Assembly (NCBI GenBank): GCA_021234155.1
Contig: JAJEKV010000073.1
Coordinates: 6,476,083 to 6,540,082 of the forward strand
Direction: 5' to 3'
DNA length: 64,000 nucleotides
Source: Isoetes taiwanensis
Lineage: Eukaryota; Streptophyta; Lycopodiopsida; Isoetales; Isoetaceae
Shown here: piece by piece, positions 21,397-32,250 of the stretch
Layout of the letters: every line of letters starts with the position of its first letter
Position numbering within the stretch: the stretch's first letter is position 1
The notes under the pieces: generated by a model
What the model saw: only the letters and a program-made list of their open reading frames with translations
Told to the model about the DNA's origin: nothing
The model's database searches: none
Position numbers and translations under genes: made by a program

Positions 21397-23123
21397 TTAC
21401 AAAGTACTTCCAGAAGTAAGAAATGTCCCTGAAGCATCAATCACTTTTAGATGATCACTCCATATTGGAATTTTAATACGATCAGGCCAATTGGAGATCT
21501 GGAAGCAATTATACAACTTCTTACGAATTTCTTGAAGTACCACCTGAGAAGAAATACGCTTATCATAAAAGACCTTTCTTCGCCTTCGCTTCCATACACT
21601 CCATATTAGCCAAGACTTTGCCATGTGAAATGCAATCCTTTAGAAGCGATCCAATCGATTTGGATAAATACCCAATAGAAAGTCTCACTATCCAAAGATA
21701 CTCCAAAAGAGAATGCGGCCGGGACCTAAGACTACTCAACACACAAATATAAACAAGGCTCCAATGTTTCAATGCACCGCCACACATTGGGCAAAGTGGG
21801 CTTACTCCCTACTTAAGCGATGAACCATCGATTAACTCTCAAAGAGCGATGAATCACCGCCAAAGTAGAACATTTACCTTTGGAGGATTATATTTAGACC
21901 AAACAAGGTTCCGATGGATTGCCATTGGCAAAGTCTCAGAGGTGCCATTTTCGAAGGTGATAAAATACTTGAGGAGGTAAGCAATGTAGCATGAACTTAC
22001 TAGCTTCTTGCCTTCTTTAATACCTTGAACAAAGTTCCAAAGATCTCTTGTTACCCACCTTCTTAATTAGAGGAAGAGCACTTGCTACATAAGCCCATAT
22101 AGTGATATCTTTATCCAACAACCCATATGTCTCTCTCAAACCATTGCCAAGGAGCAATGTCAATACCAAAATACCACTGCTCAATAGAAATAATACCGCT
22201 CTCCTCCACCTCGCTTGGGAATGCACATGCATAAATTCTACAACCGGGTGTAGTTGTCCATGAGTATACAAAGGCAACCACGTAAAAGGGGAAGATGCCC
22301 AAGACAAGCTTCCCAATCAAATGTAATCACCTGGGACTACCTTCCGTGCCCGGCAAGCCTTTCAAGTCTTGGAGGCATGTGAATAAGCTTTCAATGGATA
22401 TAACAATGCCCAAGGGAGCTCAATTCTCACACCTCGCTTATGAAAACCATACACTTCTTTCTTGATTGTTTAAGTAACTTCATACCTGGTGATGCACAAT
22501 CATCTTTCAACAAACTGAACAATAGCTTAGAAGCTAAGACCTTACCCTGTAAAGAAAGATCCAACATACCAAGTCCTCCTTGTTGTTTAAACAACATACA
22601 TTTCTTCCACGCCACCTTCACAGTGCCTCCTTGATCGGTACACCATACAAAATCTCTTACAATCTTTTTTATCGCTGCAAACTTAGAAGCTGGAGTCAAT
22701 AGAACCGAAACCAAATAAATATGCGTATTGTTCAATACTGATTTAGCTACTTGAATTCTACCTGCCAAGGATAACCTTGAACCTCTCCACCAAATCAGTT
22801 GCCTTTGTAAATTTAAGATAAGTTCATCCCATGCTTCATTCATGTCAATATCTAGACCAAAGGGGACTCCTAGAAGCTTTGTCTTTGCAGATGGTAAAAC
22901 AAACTTCCAGGCATACTCATATAAAAAAGGCGGAATTGCTTCCTTCCCCACCCATAAGGCACTATACTTAGCCCAATTAAGGAGACAACCAGATGCAATT
23001 GAAAATATATCCAAAATCTTTTTGATTATCTGCACATTATTCTCTTCACCATCTACTAGCAAGAAGGTATCATCTGCAAACTGATTAACCAAAACCTGTT
23101 CGCCTTCCACCAAATATGTAGCA
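21397..23123 (-). pseudogene. LINE ORF2: RT palm/thumb and C-terminal domain
   Basis: The 228-residue frame at 22427-23113 starts with VLVNQFADDTFLLVDG (catalytic ADD at 23077-23069), then CLLNWAKYSALWVG, LLGVPFGLDID, WWRGSRLSLAGRIQVAKSVL and WKKCMLFKQQGGLGMLDL. These are classic plant L1 thumb wording. Downstream pieces (22017-22320, 21397-21787) are in several frames and include WSVWKRRRRKVFYDK, which fits the zinc-binding RVT-associated domain of plant L1 ORF2. Inactive because of frameshifts. Confidence 0.9.
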
Positions 23124-23543
23124 TAATAACAGGGGGTTTTTTTTGTGTTTTTGTACGCTTTTCACAAAGGTTTTCCTAAGATTTCATGGTGTATTCGAAT
23201 GGATGTACTAATGCGTACATCTAGAGTGCACCATTTCTTAGTCGTTGATTTAGCTTTTTTTTTTCAATGGTCCAACATCCAAGGGCTCACAACAAAAGCC
23301 CTCTTTTTATTTTAGGGGCTGAACATGCAAGTCTCGCGGATGGCATTTCAGAGCATTCTTGCAAAAAATTAATCTTCTTGTGATAGAGTGGAAACAGATT
23401 TGGAGTGGCAGAGGATGATGCGGCCGGATGCTTGCTTCAGCAGTTTGTGCTACATATTCAAAGTTTCCATGGCATGGTGGGTTCGACTTTAGGGTTCTGA
23501 TGGCTAGATTAGTAGCTTTAAAGTTTAGGGTTCGCGCCTAACA

Positions 23544-24330
23544 ATGGCTACACCTAATTTTGGAGCAGAAACAAGCCCTGCAAAGATGCCCCCGAGGATC
23601 GAAAACTCCCGGGCCTGGCTGATTGCTTTGAAGCATTATGTCCTGGATAAACCCTCGGTTTTGAATGATTTGTTGAATGTGATGGAAATGAGACCGGATG
23701 TGATGTTTCAAACACAGAAATTGAGCTGGGGTTTGATCTTGCTGCAAAAGGCAGATAAATCCGTGTAAGAAATGGTAGCTTACGTTTACAAGACCGGATA
23801 CCCCAACAATGAAGCGTAATGGAGGAGGTTCAATAGAGTTGTCTTGCTTAGATGGATCGGGGGCTATCCCGTTTTTTTTGCATCGTGCGAGAGTTTGAAT
23901 TCATATTCTTGCCTTGATCTAACCCAAATCATTTTTACATTTGATATGCGTGCAAACTGCTAATATGCCTAATATGTAATTTGCAATGCAACAGAGCTCG
24001 GCAGGGCTATGCAAATGGAAACAGGAACCTTATGAATCCGTTTGGACTAGCATCCAATTTGGAGGACATGCAATACCGCCAATCTGGCCGGTACATCAAA
24101 CCCGCTTCTCCTCTTCAATCCAAGTATGACATGGCTTTGCACCTCTTTCTTTGTTTTCTTTTGTTTGTGTTCCCTTTTTTTTTGGAAGGCGTTAGTGTTG
24201 TTTTGAGATCTGTTGTGAGAGCTATAATCTGATCATCTCTTATTGCATATCCAGTTCCTGTATCTGCTCCAATACCTGCTCCTGTTCAGCAACAGTCCAC
24301 ATTGCTAAATGAAAATGAACGTGAGTTCTT
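23544..24330 (+). pseudogene. Captured gene fragment, unrecognised
   Basis: An ATG at 23544 follows a 5'-flank-like stretch with TTTAGGGTT (telo-box-like) at 23524-23532. The frame gives 74 residues (MATPNFGAETSPAKMPPRIE..., LDKPSVLNDLLNVMEMRPDV) to a stop. A second exon-like piece at 23993-24127 reads ARQGYANGNRNLMNPFGLAS and YRQSGRYIKPASPLQS. A third near 24257-24345 reads PAPIPAPVQQQ...LLNENEREFLLNLNR. I do not recognise the family. Intron-like gaps between pieces suggest capture of genomic DNA rather than of a transcript. Confidence 0.45.
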
Positions 24331-24378
24331 GTTGAATTTGAATAGGTCAAACTTCCCCTTGCTTGCATGCATTTGCAG

Positions 24379-24870
24379 CTGGACGAGCAGCCGCTTATAA
24401 GATGTTTGAAGTCATTCAAAGAATTCCTGAAATAGATGAATGCAAAACGGATGATGTAAGGGTTGAAAATATGAAGGGAAATGTGGAGTTTAGGGATGTC
24501 GATTTTACCTATCCAACACGTCTAGATGTTCAAATTTTCTCCAAGTTTTCACTAAGCATTCCATCAGGCATGACAACTGCATTGGTTGGAGAAAGTGGCA
24601 GTGGAAAATCTACAATTATATATTTGTTAGAGAGGTTTTGTGATCCCCAAGGTGGTGAGATTCTTATTCATAATGTTAATATCAAGAAAATGCAATTAAG
24701 ATGGCTAAGACAAAGAAATTAAGGTAGTAAGTCGTGAACCCGTTCTCTTTTGGGGCTTCAAAGGTGAAAGAAAATATTATATACTGCAAGCCGATGCAAC
24801 TATGGAGGAAATACAAAGTGCAAAAGATATCTTGCAAATATGCCAATGTAACACATTAGCTACGTATGGG
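24379..24870 (+). pseudogene. ABCB-type (MDR/P-glycoprotein) transporter fragment
   Basis: An exon begins right after a pyrimidine-rich acceptor (AG at 24377-24378). It encodes the end of a membrane domain (AGRAAAYKMFEVIQRIPEID) and the start of the nucleotide-binding domain: VEFRDVDFTYPTR, Walker A GESGSGKST at 24588-24614, then LLERFCDPQGGEILI and LRWLRQR. A stop follows; the Q-loop part (SREPVLF) continues in another frame. ABCB proteins are about 1250 residues, so only one segment is present. Membrane domains, signature and Walker B are missing. It is a decayed capture in the insertion, not a working gene. Confidence 0.9.
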
Positions 24871-24967
24871 AACGTATTAAATATATAAACTAAGTTTCAA
24901 ATTCACTTAGGGACAATGTTGTCAGGAATTCCTTCTGCCAAAGCCTTTAGTTGTCTCGCAAGAGAAT

Positions 24968-25238
24968 GATATACATAATCATGTAAATGTGGTAAACTAA
25001 TATTACCATAGATGTATGGAAATTGAGGCATATCCTGCTGCAACTTTTTCCTTGTAGAAGTAGGCTTTGTATTTGTGCTTCTAGTTCATCCAAGAATTTA
25101 CTTTTGCTCAGGCACCTTGGATAGCCTTATGAATTGGATAGCCTTATGAATATGAGTGGTATGTTGTGGTAACTGGCATATAATGATACATAATCATGTA
25201 AATGCGGATAAAGGAACATTGCCATAGATGTATGGAAA
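24968..25238. repeat. Direct repeat pair of about 55 bp
   Basis: GATATACATAATCATGTAAATG...CCATAGATGTATGGAAA at 24968-25022 recurs at 25185-25240 with small changes. Between them GGATAGCCTTATGAAT occurs twice in tandem (about 25119-25150). Confidence 0.75.
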
Positions 25239-25318
25239 GAACATCATACGAGTTTTGCATGTTTTTACGTATGTTTGCTTTTTTTAGGGCCCGTAGGGCC
25301 CAAAATTTTTTTTAGTAT

Positions 25319-25618
25319 AACAACCAACACATAACTACCATTAACATTAATTAACACAACCATTGGGTCCAACACATTTAAATTAAAATCCCCCTTAAAC
25401 CCCCTTTGGTTTGGGTGCATATTCACACCTGGGTGACGAGGGGCAACGAGAGTCGCTGGATAGGCATATTCACCCCTTATTCCTTAATCTACACCGTACG
25501 TAAAGTTCCTCGTTTGTGGGGTATGCAAGTACAAAATTTGCTATACTGTATAACAAGATTTGCAAAATACAATAAGATTTCAAGCAAAATACTAAATGGT
25601 AGTTATGTGTTGGTTGTT
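25319..25618. repeat. 300-bp segment bounded by perfect 24-bp inverted repeats
   Basis: The 24 bases at 25319-25342 (AACAACCAACACATAACTAC...) are the exact reverse complement of 25595-25618 (...GTTATGTGTTGGTTGTT). The right arm ends exactly at the LINE insertion junction. It resembles a MITE; no clear target duplication of its own was found (flanks TAT and TAA). Confidence 0.8.
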
Positions 25619-25624
25619 TAATAA

Positions 25625-26959
25625 TCCCTTTACCAAACCATCCTTTTCAGCCTCATGCAATAGTTGCGAAATCCTTCTGCCACTATAGTAAACAAAAAAG
25701 GAGCTAAAGGGCAACCTTGCCTTATTCCACGTTCAATTGGAAAAAGCACCAATGGTTCTCCATGATACAGTACTACCCCCTTAGCAGAAATCAACATTTT
25801 ATGCATCATAGATCGGAAACCAGACCCAAATCCCAATTTCAAAAACATGGCATCCAAAAAAGTCCACTTCACACTATCATAAGCTTTAGCAAAATCCAAT
25901 TTTAAATATAGAAGATTTTGACCTGAACATATAGCCCAATGAACTCCTTCATATGCTGCCACTATATTATGAAAAATTTGCCGACCTGGAAGAAAGCCTG
26001 ACTGAGCCGCATCTATTCTCAATCCCAAAACCTGTTTAAGTCTTTCTGCATAGGCTTTTGCAATAATTTTATAGATAGTAGATAGAAGAGTTATTTGGCG
26101 CCAATCATGAATGCTCACATGTTCTTTCACTTTAGGAATAAGAGAAATCAAACCGGTATTCAAAATCCTATCAAGTTGATGTGAAGTACACAAATCTTTG
26201 TATGCCTCCATAATGCTCACTGACGTCCATTCCCAATGCCTTTTAAAAAATTCTACAGGAATACCATCCATACCTGGACATTTATCTGAAGCCAACTCAA
26301 ATGTTGCTGCTCGCAATTCAGACATGGACAGTGGGACTTCTAACAATTGAGATTCCTCTTGTGAAAGAATTGCATGAACCTTAGAAAGCACAATGGCAAG
26401 TGTTTGACCTTAAAAAAGTTTCAAAGTATTGAGTAAGGGACTGCTTAATCTCATTTGGCTCTGTCATTACCCTCCCATCCGGCAGAGATAAAGAGTGCAT
26501 AGTAGCGGCATACCTCTTCTGCTTTGAAGCTCTAAAAAATAGCTTATTACAACGATCTCCATCTTTCAGCCAGGTTAATCCAGATTTAACTCGTGCTGAT
26601 TGAATTTGGGCCACTTCAAGACCACGAATAGCATCAATAACCTGTTGCAATCTAAAAGAGTTTGTACCCACTTTCTTAAGCTCCTCTAATTCAAAGATAT
26701 AACTTACTTAATGTCTCTTTTCTTCACAAACTCGTTTTAAACTCCCCACCTTTTCGCAAAAATCTTGACATTTGCCAAAGCCTCAACAATTCTTCGCATA
26801 CCATGTTGTTGAGATGAAGCCTTTTGCCAAGTCTCCTGACATCCTGCTTCAAACTCCACATTAGGCAACCATCTAGTATTCAATTTAAATACCGTTTTTC
26901 TCTTTTGTCTATATGAGTAAGTTCAATGATTTTCAAGAATTTGAGGATTATGGTCCCCA
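25625..26959 (-). pseudogene. LINE ORF2: endonuclease end and RT fingers/palm
   Basis: Reading on the minus strand: GDHNPQILEN at the 5' end, then LNTRWLPNVEFEAGCQETWQ, then LTWLKDGDRCNKLFFRASKQ (26381-26671), then after a frame change a 253-residue frame with CPGMDGIPVEFFK, LISLIPKV, DWRQITLLSTIYKIIAK, SGFLPGRQI, the catalytic LDFAKAYDSV and GIRQGCPLAPFLF. These are RT motifs 0 to 4 of plant L1 elements. The frame reaches a stop just before the insertion. It joins in frame to the second half at 23123. Confidence 0.93.
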
Positions 26960-26973
26960 TTGGCATAATATTT

Positions 26974-28140
26974 AGCACGCCCACATATGCATTGGAATTT
27001 TGTGCAATAATTTGGCAAATTTTTTTTTCAAACTTGTTTGGCAAAATGTGCACTTTCTCTCCCTAGTTTTGTTTCTAGAGAAAATATGGTCTTAGACCTT
27101 AGGAATATCCAAATTTAATGGTATCCTTTGCATTTTCTCAAGAGAGTAGATGAATGATGGATGTGTGACATGTTTTGACTAGAAAAAAGATTTTGCCAAC
27201 TTTTGGCTAGGCTAAATGGTCATGGAGCATGGAAAGGGAAAATATGAAGCATGAGGGGTGTTACATGAGTAGGATCAAGATGGTAGACTAGGGAATCATG
27301 AAAGAAGCCTTGGAAAATAGAATTCATGCCAAAATAACTTGAATCTAGCCACATACCAATGAAACTCGAGGGGTCTTCCAAACTTTGACAAAAGGGTCTT
27401 CAATTTTAAGCTCAAATCTTCTTGCTTGAGTCTCAACCACATCGCAATGCTTGTATGATGTCCAACTGATGTCCTTCCTTTTGGTTCTTCATCATGGATG
27501 TCTTATGAGTCTTCAAAGATGGATGTCTACAAACTTGTTACTTGTTTAGCTCATGCACTCATGTGTCAATCCAAATGCTAGCCAAATGCATAATGTACAT
27601 GGCTCTTCTATCTGCCAAACTGTAGCAGCATCATGCCAAATAAAGAAGGATAGGTCGGTCCCCGACCTCTAGTTCTTCATATAAGTTCTCAACAGTTCTT
27701 GATGATTGCCAATATGAGAGTATGGTTGGCAACATGGACTTTTACAAGAAAGAGGAGCAAGGTAGCATGGTGGGCAGGCCAAGTGATGTGCAATGATCAT
27801 GGAAGCATAGATACGATGAACCTGCATGACAAGTGAGTAGAGTTGCCCTCGGTATAGGACCAAAGCCCCATGTATTCCCCGGTCATATTCTAGAAAAAAG
27901 GGAGGAAAATGCATATCAACAATTTGTTAGCTTTAGTAAAGGCTTTGTGTATGGTAACAAGTCCCTCTTGATTTTGTATCTTGAGCATTTTCTGTGTACC
28001 CTTGGTCTCTTTTTGCTCAAATAAATGATGAAGGAAGATGCAAAGTATGGTTAGGTACTTGGTTTACTTGGCATTTGACAAGATACAAGTTGAATCTCTC
28101 AACATATTGATGTATAATCTCACATGCTTGATATGGAAGG
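26974..28140. other. Unassigned stretch
   Basis: AT-rich, with no supported gene. It may be part of the decayed element whose gag lies at 28150-28430. Several TTGGCA words echo the LINE target region. Confidence 0.3.
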
Positions 28141-28149
28141 TCCGGCATG

Positions 28150-28430
28150 ACTCAAAATTAGATCTTGAAGGTCAAGAAACTTACCAAACCTTGCCAAAAA
28201 CTTCTTTACAATCTCATCCCAAGAGTTAGAATCTATGTTCATTACATACTCAAGCCATGCTCTCACTTCATCATCCTTGCACTTTTTGAACTCTGAGAAC
28301 TTGTAGCCCTTTTTGTAGCCATATTCCTAATAGTACTCTTCAAAAGTCTTCAAAAAGTTGTTAGCATTGATGCTTGGATCAAAAGTAGGTGGAGGAATTG
28401 GCATATTCAGTGCAAATAGTGACAAGGCAT
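28150..28430 (-). mobile_element. LTR-retrotransposon gag remnant (gypsy-like)
   Basis: The minus-strand frame reads PIPPPTFDPSINANNFLKTF, GYKFSEFKKCKDDEVRAWLE and SWDEIVKKFLARFGKF, with one stop. The A.WL...SW.E....F..RF pattern is the retrotransposon gag core of Ty3/gypsy elements. The rest of the element was not found nearby. Confidence 0.6.
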
Positions 28431-28504
28431 ACCTGAATTACCTTGAATGCTTACTCCTTATGGTGCAGCAGAAGTTTCAGGGTTCTCTTGTGTCCAGGGA
28501 ATAA

Positions 28505-28770
28505 ATTACTAATCGCGTATTTCTTATTAGCCAGAATGACTTTAGCTAAACTTGCTCGATATTAATCCCAAAACTTTCTGTGGTTTAGCTAAACTCTACA
28601 CATTTTTCCTCTCATACTTTCCAGCATTTAGCACTAACCCAAACATCATCCCAAAAATTTCCATGGTGTGGCCAATAGAAAATATTAAGCCAAATCATTA
28701 TACTTTTTTTCAATTGTTTCCACTTATTTTAGTCATTTTCTTTGTGAAAACATCTTATATTATAATGTTT
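28505..28770. repeat. Dispersed repeat, copy 1
   Basis: Shares order and wording with 31983-32235: TACTAATC...TATTTCTTAT..., GAATGA..TTAGCTAAACT, TTTAGCTAAAC, then CCAAT/TTTCCA.TTATTTTAG.CA. Divergence is substantial and copy 2 has extra sequence. Probably an old non-coding transposon family. Confidence 0.65.
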
Positions 28771-31240
28771 TAGTGCAAGTAATGGACCACGCCCTAAATT
28801 CGACGGCCGAGATTTGATGATGCAATCTTAGGGCTAAAAAGTGGCGTAAAAAAGGCTTAAAAAGTGACGTCCAAAAAATATTAAAAAAAGGCACGTAAAC
28901 CCTAAGAATAGCCGAGGCAAATTTCGGGTGTTGATCGAGGATGAGGCCTGCCTGCTTTACCATCCTGCCGCTCTGTTATCCAGCATTTTCTCACCAACGT
29001 TCATTTTGTATACAGAGCTTCTGGCTATGGCAATATCGCTTGCCCCTTTGGATTGGATGGCCGAGAAAGCTCTAGGGTCCTTTTAAAACGTTCTAGGGTT
29101 CCGCCTCAAGAGAAAACGTCCTTACCTTTTGTTTGGACGGCCATGAGAAATGCAGCATTTTAGAAATTGTTGACATCACTAGCAGATCTAGCAGTTTTGA
29201 TATGCAATACTCCAGTCATGTAAGTGATGCTGTTGCTGTTTGCGACTATGCCAGGCTTCTTAAGGTAACAGTTCTAAGCTAGGCTATGGTGGGCTTCTTG
29301 AGGCTTTTTCCTTCTCTACTTCCTTTGCAGGTACCTCAAGCTTCCTTCGCAGGAATAAAGCATTGCATGCCTTATTTTGACGGATAATAATACGTCATGT
29401 GTGTGAAATGGAAGAAGGATCTGGCAACGATGATAGCACCGTGAAGCAGTCTGTCTCTTCAATTTTTAGGCAGGCCCACAAGCTTCTGTACCAATGCATG
29501 AGAATCAGAGTAGAAGATGGCCGCATTTTTTGTTGGTAGGTTTCATTTTCTTGACAAGCAGGGGTAACATAATCCTGCATGATACCGTGGAGCACAGAAC
29601 TCACAGATCTATATCATCTCTGGAGCACACTGAACAACGCAGCCTTGGGTTGGCTCTCATTCTGGCGTACTGTCGAATATCCTATGTGGAGTGCAGTTTG
29701 GCTTGCTTTCTATTCAAAAAATGATAGAGTGCAAATAGAGGATGGAGCCGTTTAGGCTGATCAATTGGTGGCTTAAACAACATATGCAGGTCTGATTCCA
29801 ACAATCTTCCTACTCTTGGTGAGTGTATTGGATTATTTCCATTGCCCTGTTATGGAAGCAAAGCTGTTTTTGGACAAAGCTGCTTTCAGAAGGGAAAGGT
29901 GCAAATTTGTATGTCTCTCTTTTATGTTTTGTGTTTTATGTTGTTTTCAACATAAGAAAAATGAATCGTGATCTCATGCTCTTTTAAAAAGTTGGGAAAT
30001 GCATATGTATAAGGTGTATCGTTTACAATCTCAATCTTATCATGTGGAATGATGGAGCCTAACTAAGTAAATGTTTGGTGCAGGCTATAAAATCATCAAT
30101 ATCTGACACCAACATTCAGAGCTCTCCCTGAGATAGACAAACAGAAAGCTATTGACTTTCTTCAACAATGACTTGATAAATACGAGGCGAGAGATCTAGA
30201 TCTAGCGTTATTAATGCAACACCAGATGAGCATCATTTTGCAGTAGGTATTGAACTATCACAGAAGGTATTGATTGGATAGAATAGAGTTTAAAAATCCT
30301 CAAAAACAGGCACGTTAAAACTGCATGTTAATCATGCTCTATCGTGGGTCTATTGGAAAATGGAAAATGGGAGACAATGTGAAGAAATTGCAAAGTTGCA
30401 GGGCTATGAAAGAACCTCATCCTCATGTTGATCCATATTGTTAGCATTGGTGCAGCTTAATATAACCGCTTGCTGCTCTGCAGTACCTTTTCATCTTTCA
30501 AGATTAAGCATCGCATGTCTAAATCTCATATGATTGTGCTCATGGCTCTTTAATGATATGATAGGAAAAGAGCCTACACATTTCTAAAAGCATAGTATGT
30601 AGGTCCTATAAAGCTCTATTTAAGCCTTCCAGGGCTAGAAACGACTCCATTTGAAACATTTGTGAGGATCAGACTGTTAAATAAAAAAAGTATTTTGTTT
30701 TGGTGAATGGTAATGTTCATTTTCCTCATGAAAACATGGTGATCCTACATGCAAAAGAGAAGTGAGAATTTTTAAGTTGCACTCTGATCAGACACAAATG
30801 AGAATCCAGGTACCATGCATATGGGGTAGGGAAAAATGTAACATTTGTGTATTTGACATCAGTATGATGAGTTAAAGAAAAAGGCTGGCATGTTATTTTC
30901 TGAACGTTGTTAGCGACACATGCACGCATTGATATATTACATGTATGGTACGGTTCTTTGAAGCGGTTCTTAACCATAAAAAAACTTGATTTGCATGGTA
31001 AGATCTAACTATTCTATTCTGAGATTGACATACACTCCATTCATCGTAAATAAGTAGGTTTTCATGGGGGAGCATATAGGGAGTAAACCAAAGTTTTCAA
31101 ACAATTTAACTTGAGATGCAAACTAGACCTATGCACTGGTGGTTACGTGATGAAAAAAGCTAGCAATTTTGCAATGCCTATATTTTGTCAATTGTAAAGT
31201 GCTGTAATGGTTTTTATGGTAAATCCATTTGGAGATTATC
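28771..31240. other. Unassigned stretch with promoter-like words
   Basis: 28790-29170 has a telo box AAACCCTAA at 28897-28905, CTAGGGTTCC near 29094 and higher GC, as in plant 5' regions, but no supported coding frame follows. The remainder (29.3-31.2 kb) shows only short frames with no family features. Confidence 0.3.
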
Positions 31241-31289
31241 TTGAATGAACAAAATTGTTAGGGCAATCGATACCCTGTTCATGCAACTT

Positions 31290-31800
31290 CACATTTCCAC
31301 ACATGTTCACATGTCCACACATGTTGACATGTTCATTCAACTTTGCAACCTCTGCCACACATATTTACAAGACGACTTAATTTGTTTAGGCAACTGGTAC
31401 TTGCTTCATGCAACTTTCCAACCCTCAAGAGATATTTACAAGGTAATTTTATAAACTCCTCAATGAATATTCACAAGATAAATCGAACATTCACAATCTC
31501 CTCAATAAATATTTATAAGTCATATGCAACGTGGAAAAAAAAATGTCAACAAAAAACCTTTAATGAGAACTCATTTTGCCAAGACCTTCGCTCTCAACAA
31601 CGACGCCTGTTAGAAAATACAATTCAAGATCTCTTTTATAGCCCCTCCATTTTTTTGCTTTCGTCCTTTAAATTGCACATTGGTTTGCCTAAAGACAAAA
31701 CACCATATCCCGCATGAGTAAAGCCGAATTGCGCGCATGGTTTGCCTAAAGACAAAACACCGGATCTGTTATGAGTAAAGATGTACTACCTCTTCAATGT
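31290..31800. repeat. Short local repeats
   Basis: TTCACATG/CCACACATGTTGACATG words cluster at 31290-31340. Near-identical 35-bp segments (TGGTTTGCCTAAAGACAAAA...ATGAGTAAAG) start at 31681 and 31738, a period of 57. Confidence 0.75.
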
Positions 31801-31982
31801 GCAATTTTCAAGATGTCAACAATAAAAGGATATTTTTGAAAATTTTTGTTATAATAAAAAAGTTCCTGCACACTTTTCCCATTGCAGTCAAGACATTTAC
31901 TGATTTCCAAAATGCCCAAAGAACGCCGGCACCGCATTCTAGTTCTAAAATAATGTTAAGTAGCCAATCATAATGCTAGAAA

Positions 31983-32250
31983 CTAAACTACTAATCATAT
32001 ATTTCTTATAAACTAGAATGATGTTAGCTAAACTAGCCCGAAATTCATTCTAAAAGTTTCTATGATTTAGCTAAACAATACTAAATTTCACTCGCTTACT
32101 TTCTAGCGTTTGGCTAAAGAGCTCCAGGGTTGGCGCAGTCCCGAAAAAAGTTAAGCTAACATTATTATTTTTTTTCCAATCTTTTCCATTTACTTTAGCC
32201 AATTTTTTTCTGAAAATGTGCTAAAAAATCGCCAAATAGCTAAGTTTAGC
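31983..32250. repeat. Dispersed repeat, copy 2
   Basis: Second copy of the repeat at 28505-28770, same orientation, 3.5 kb away. Confidence 0.65.

Larger units (their letters stand above)
23130..25618. mobile_element. 2.49-kb insertion in the LINE, carrying gene fragments
   Basis: The two LINE halves join in frame when this segment and one copy of TAATAA (23124-23129 and 25619-25624) are removed, so it is a discrete insertion. The left end is CAGGGGG; the right end is the arm of a 24-bp inverted repeat. It holds at least two host gene fragments (23544 onwards, 24379 onwards). The ends fit neither Helitron (TC...CTRR) nor an obvious Pack-MULE (long terminal inverted repeats, 9-bp duplication). 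The class is therefore open. Confidence 0.8.
21353..26959 (-). mobile_element. 5'-truncated L1-type LINE, split by an insertion
   Basis: A minus-strand non-LTR retrotransposon bounded by a perfect 14-bp duplication (21339-21352 and 26960-26973). The 3' end carries a short poly(A), seen as T's at 21351-21358. The 5' end starts inside the endonuclease at a GDHNPQILEN segment, the equivalent of the catalytic SDH, so the element was truncated on insertion. Reverse transcriptase and a degenerate C-terminal domain follow. A 2.49-kb insertion at 23130-25618 splits the RT gene. Without it the element is about 3.1 kb. Confidence 0.93.

Noticed and set aside
23130-25618. Helitron as the class of the insertion
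   Set aside because: No TC start, no CTRR end with a preceding hairpin, and insertion is not between A and T without duplication.
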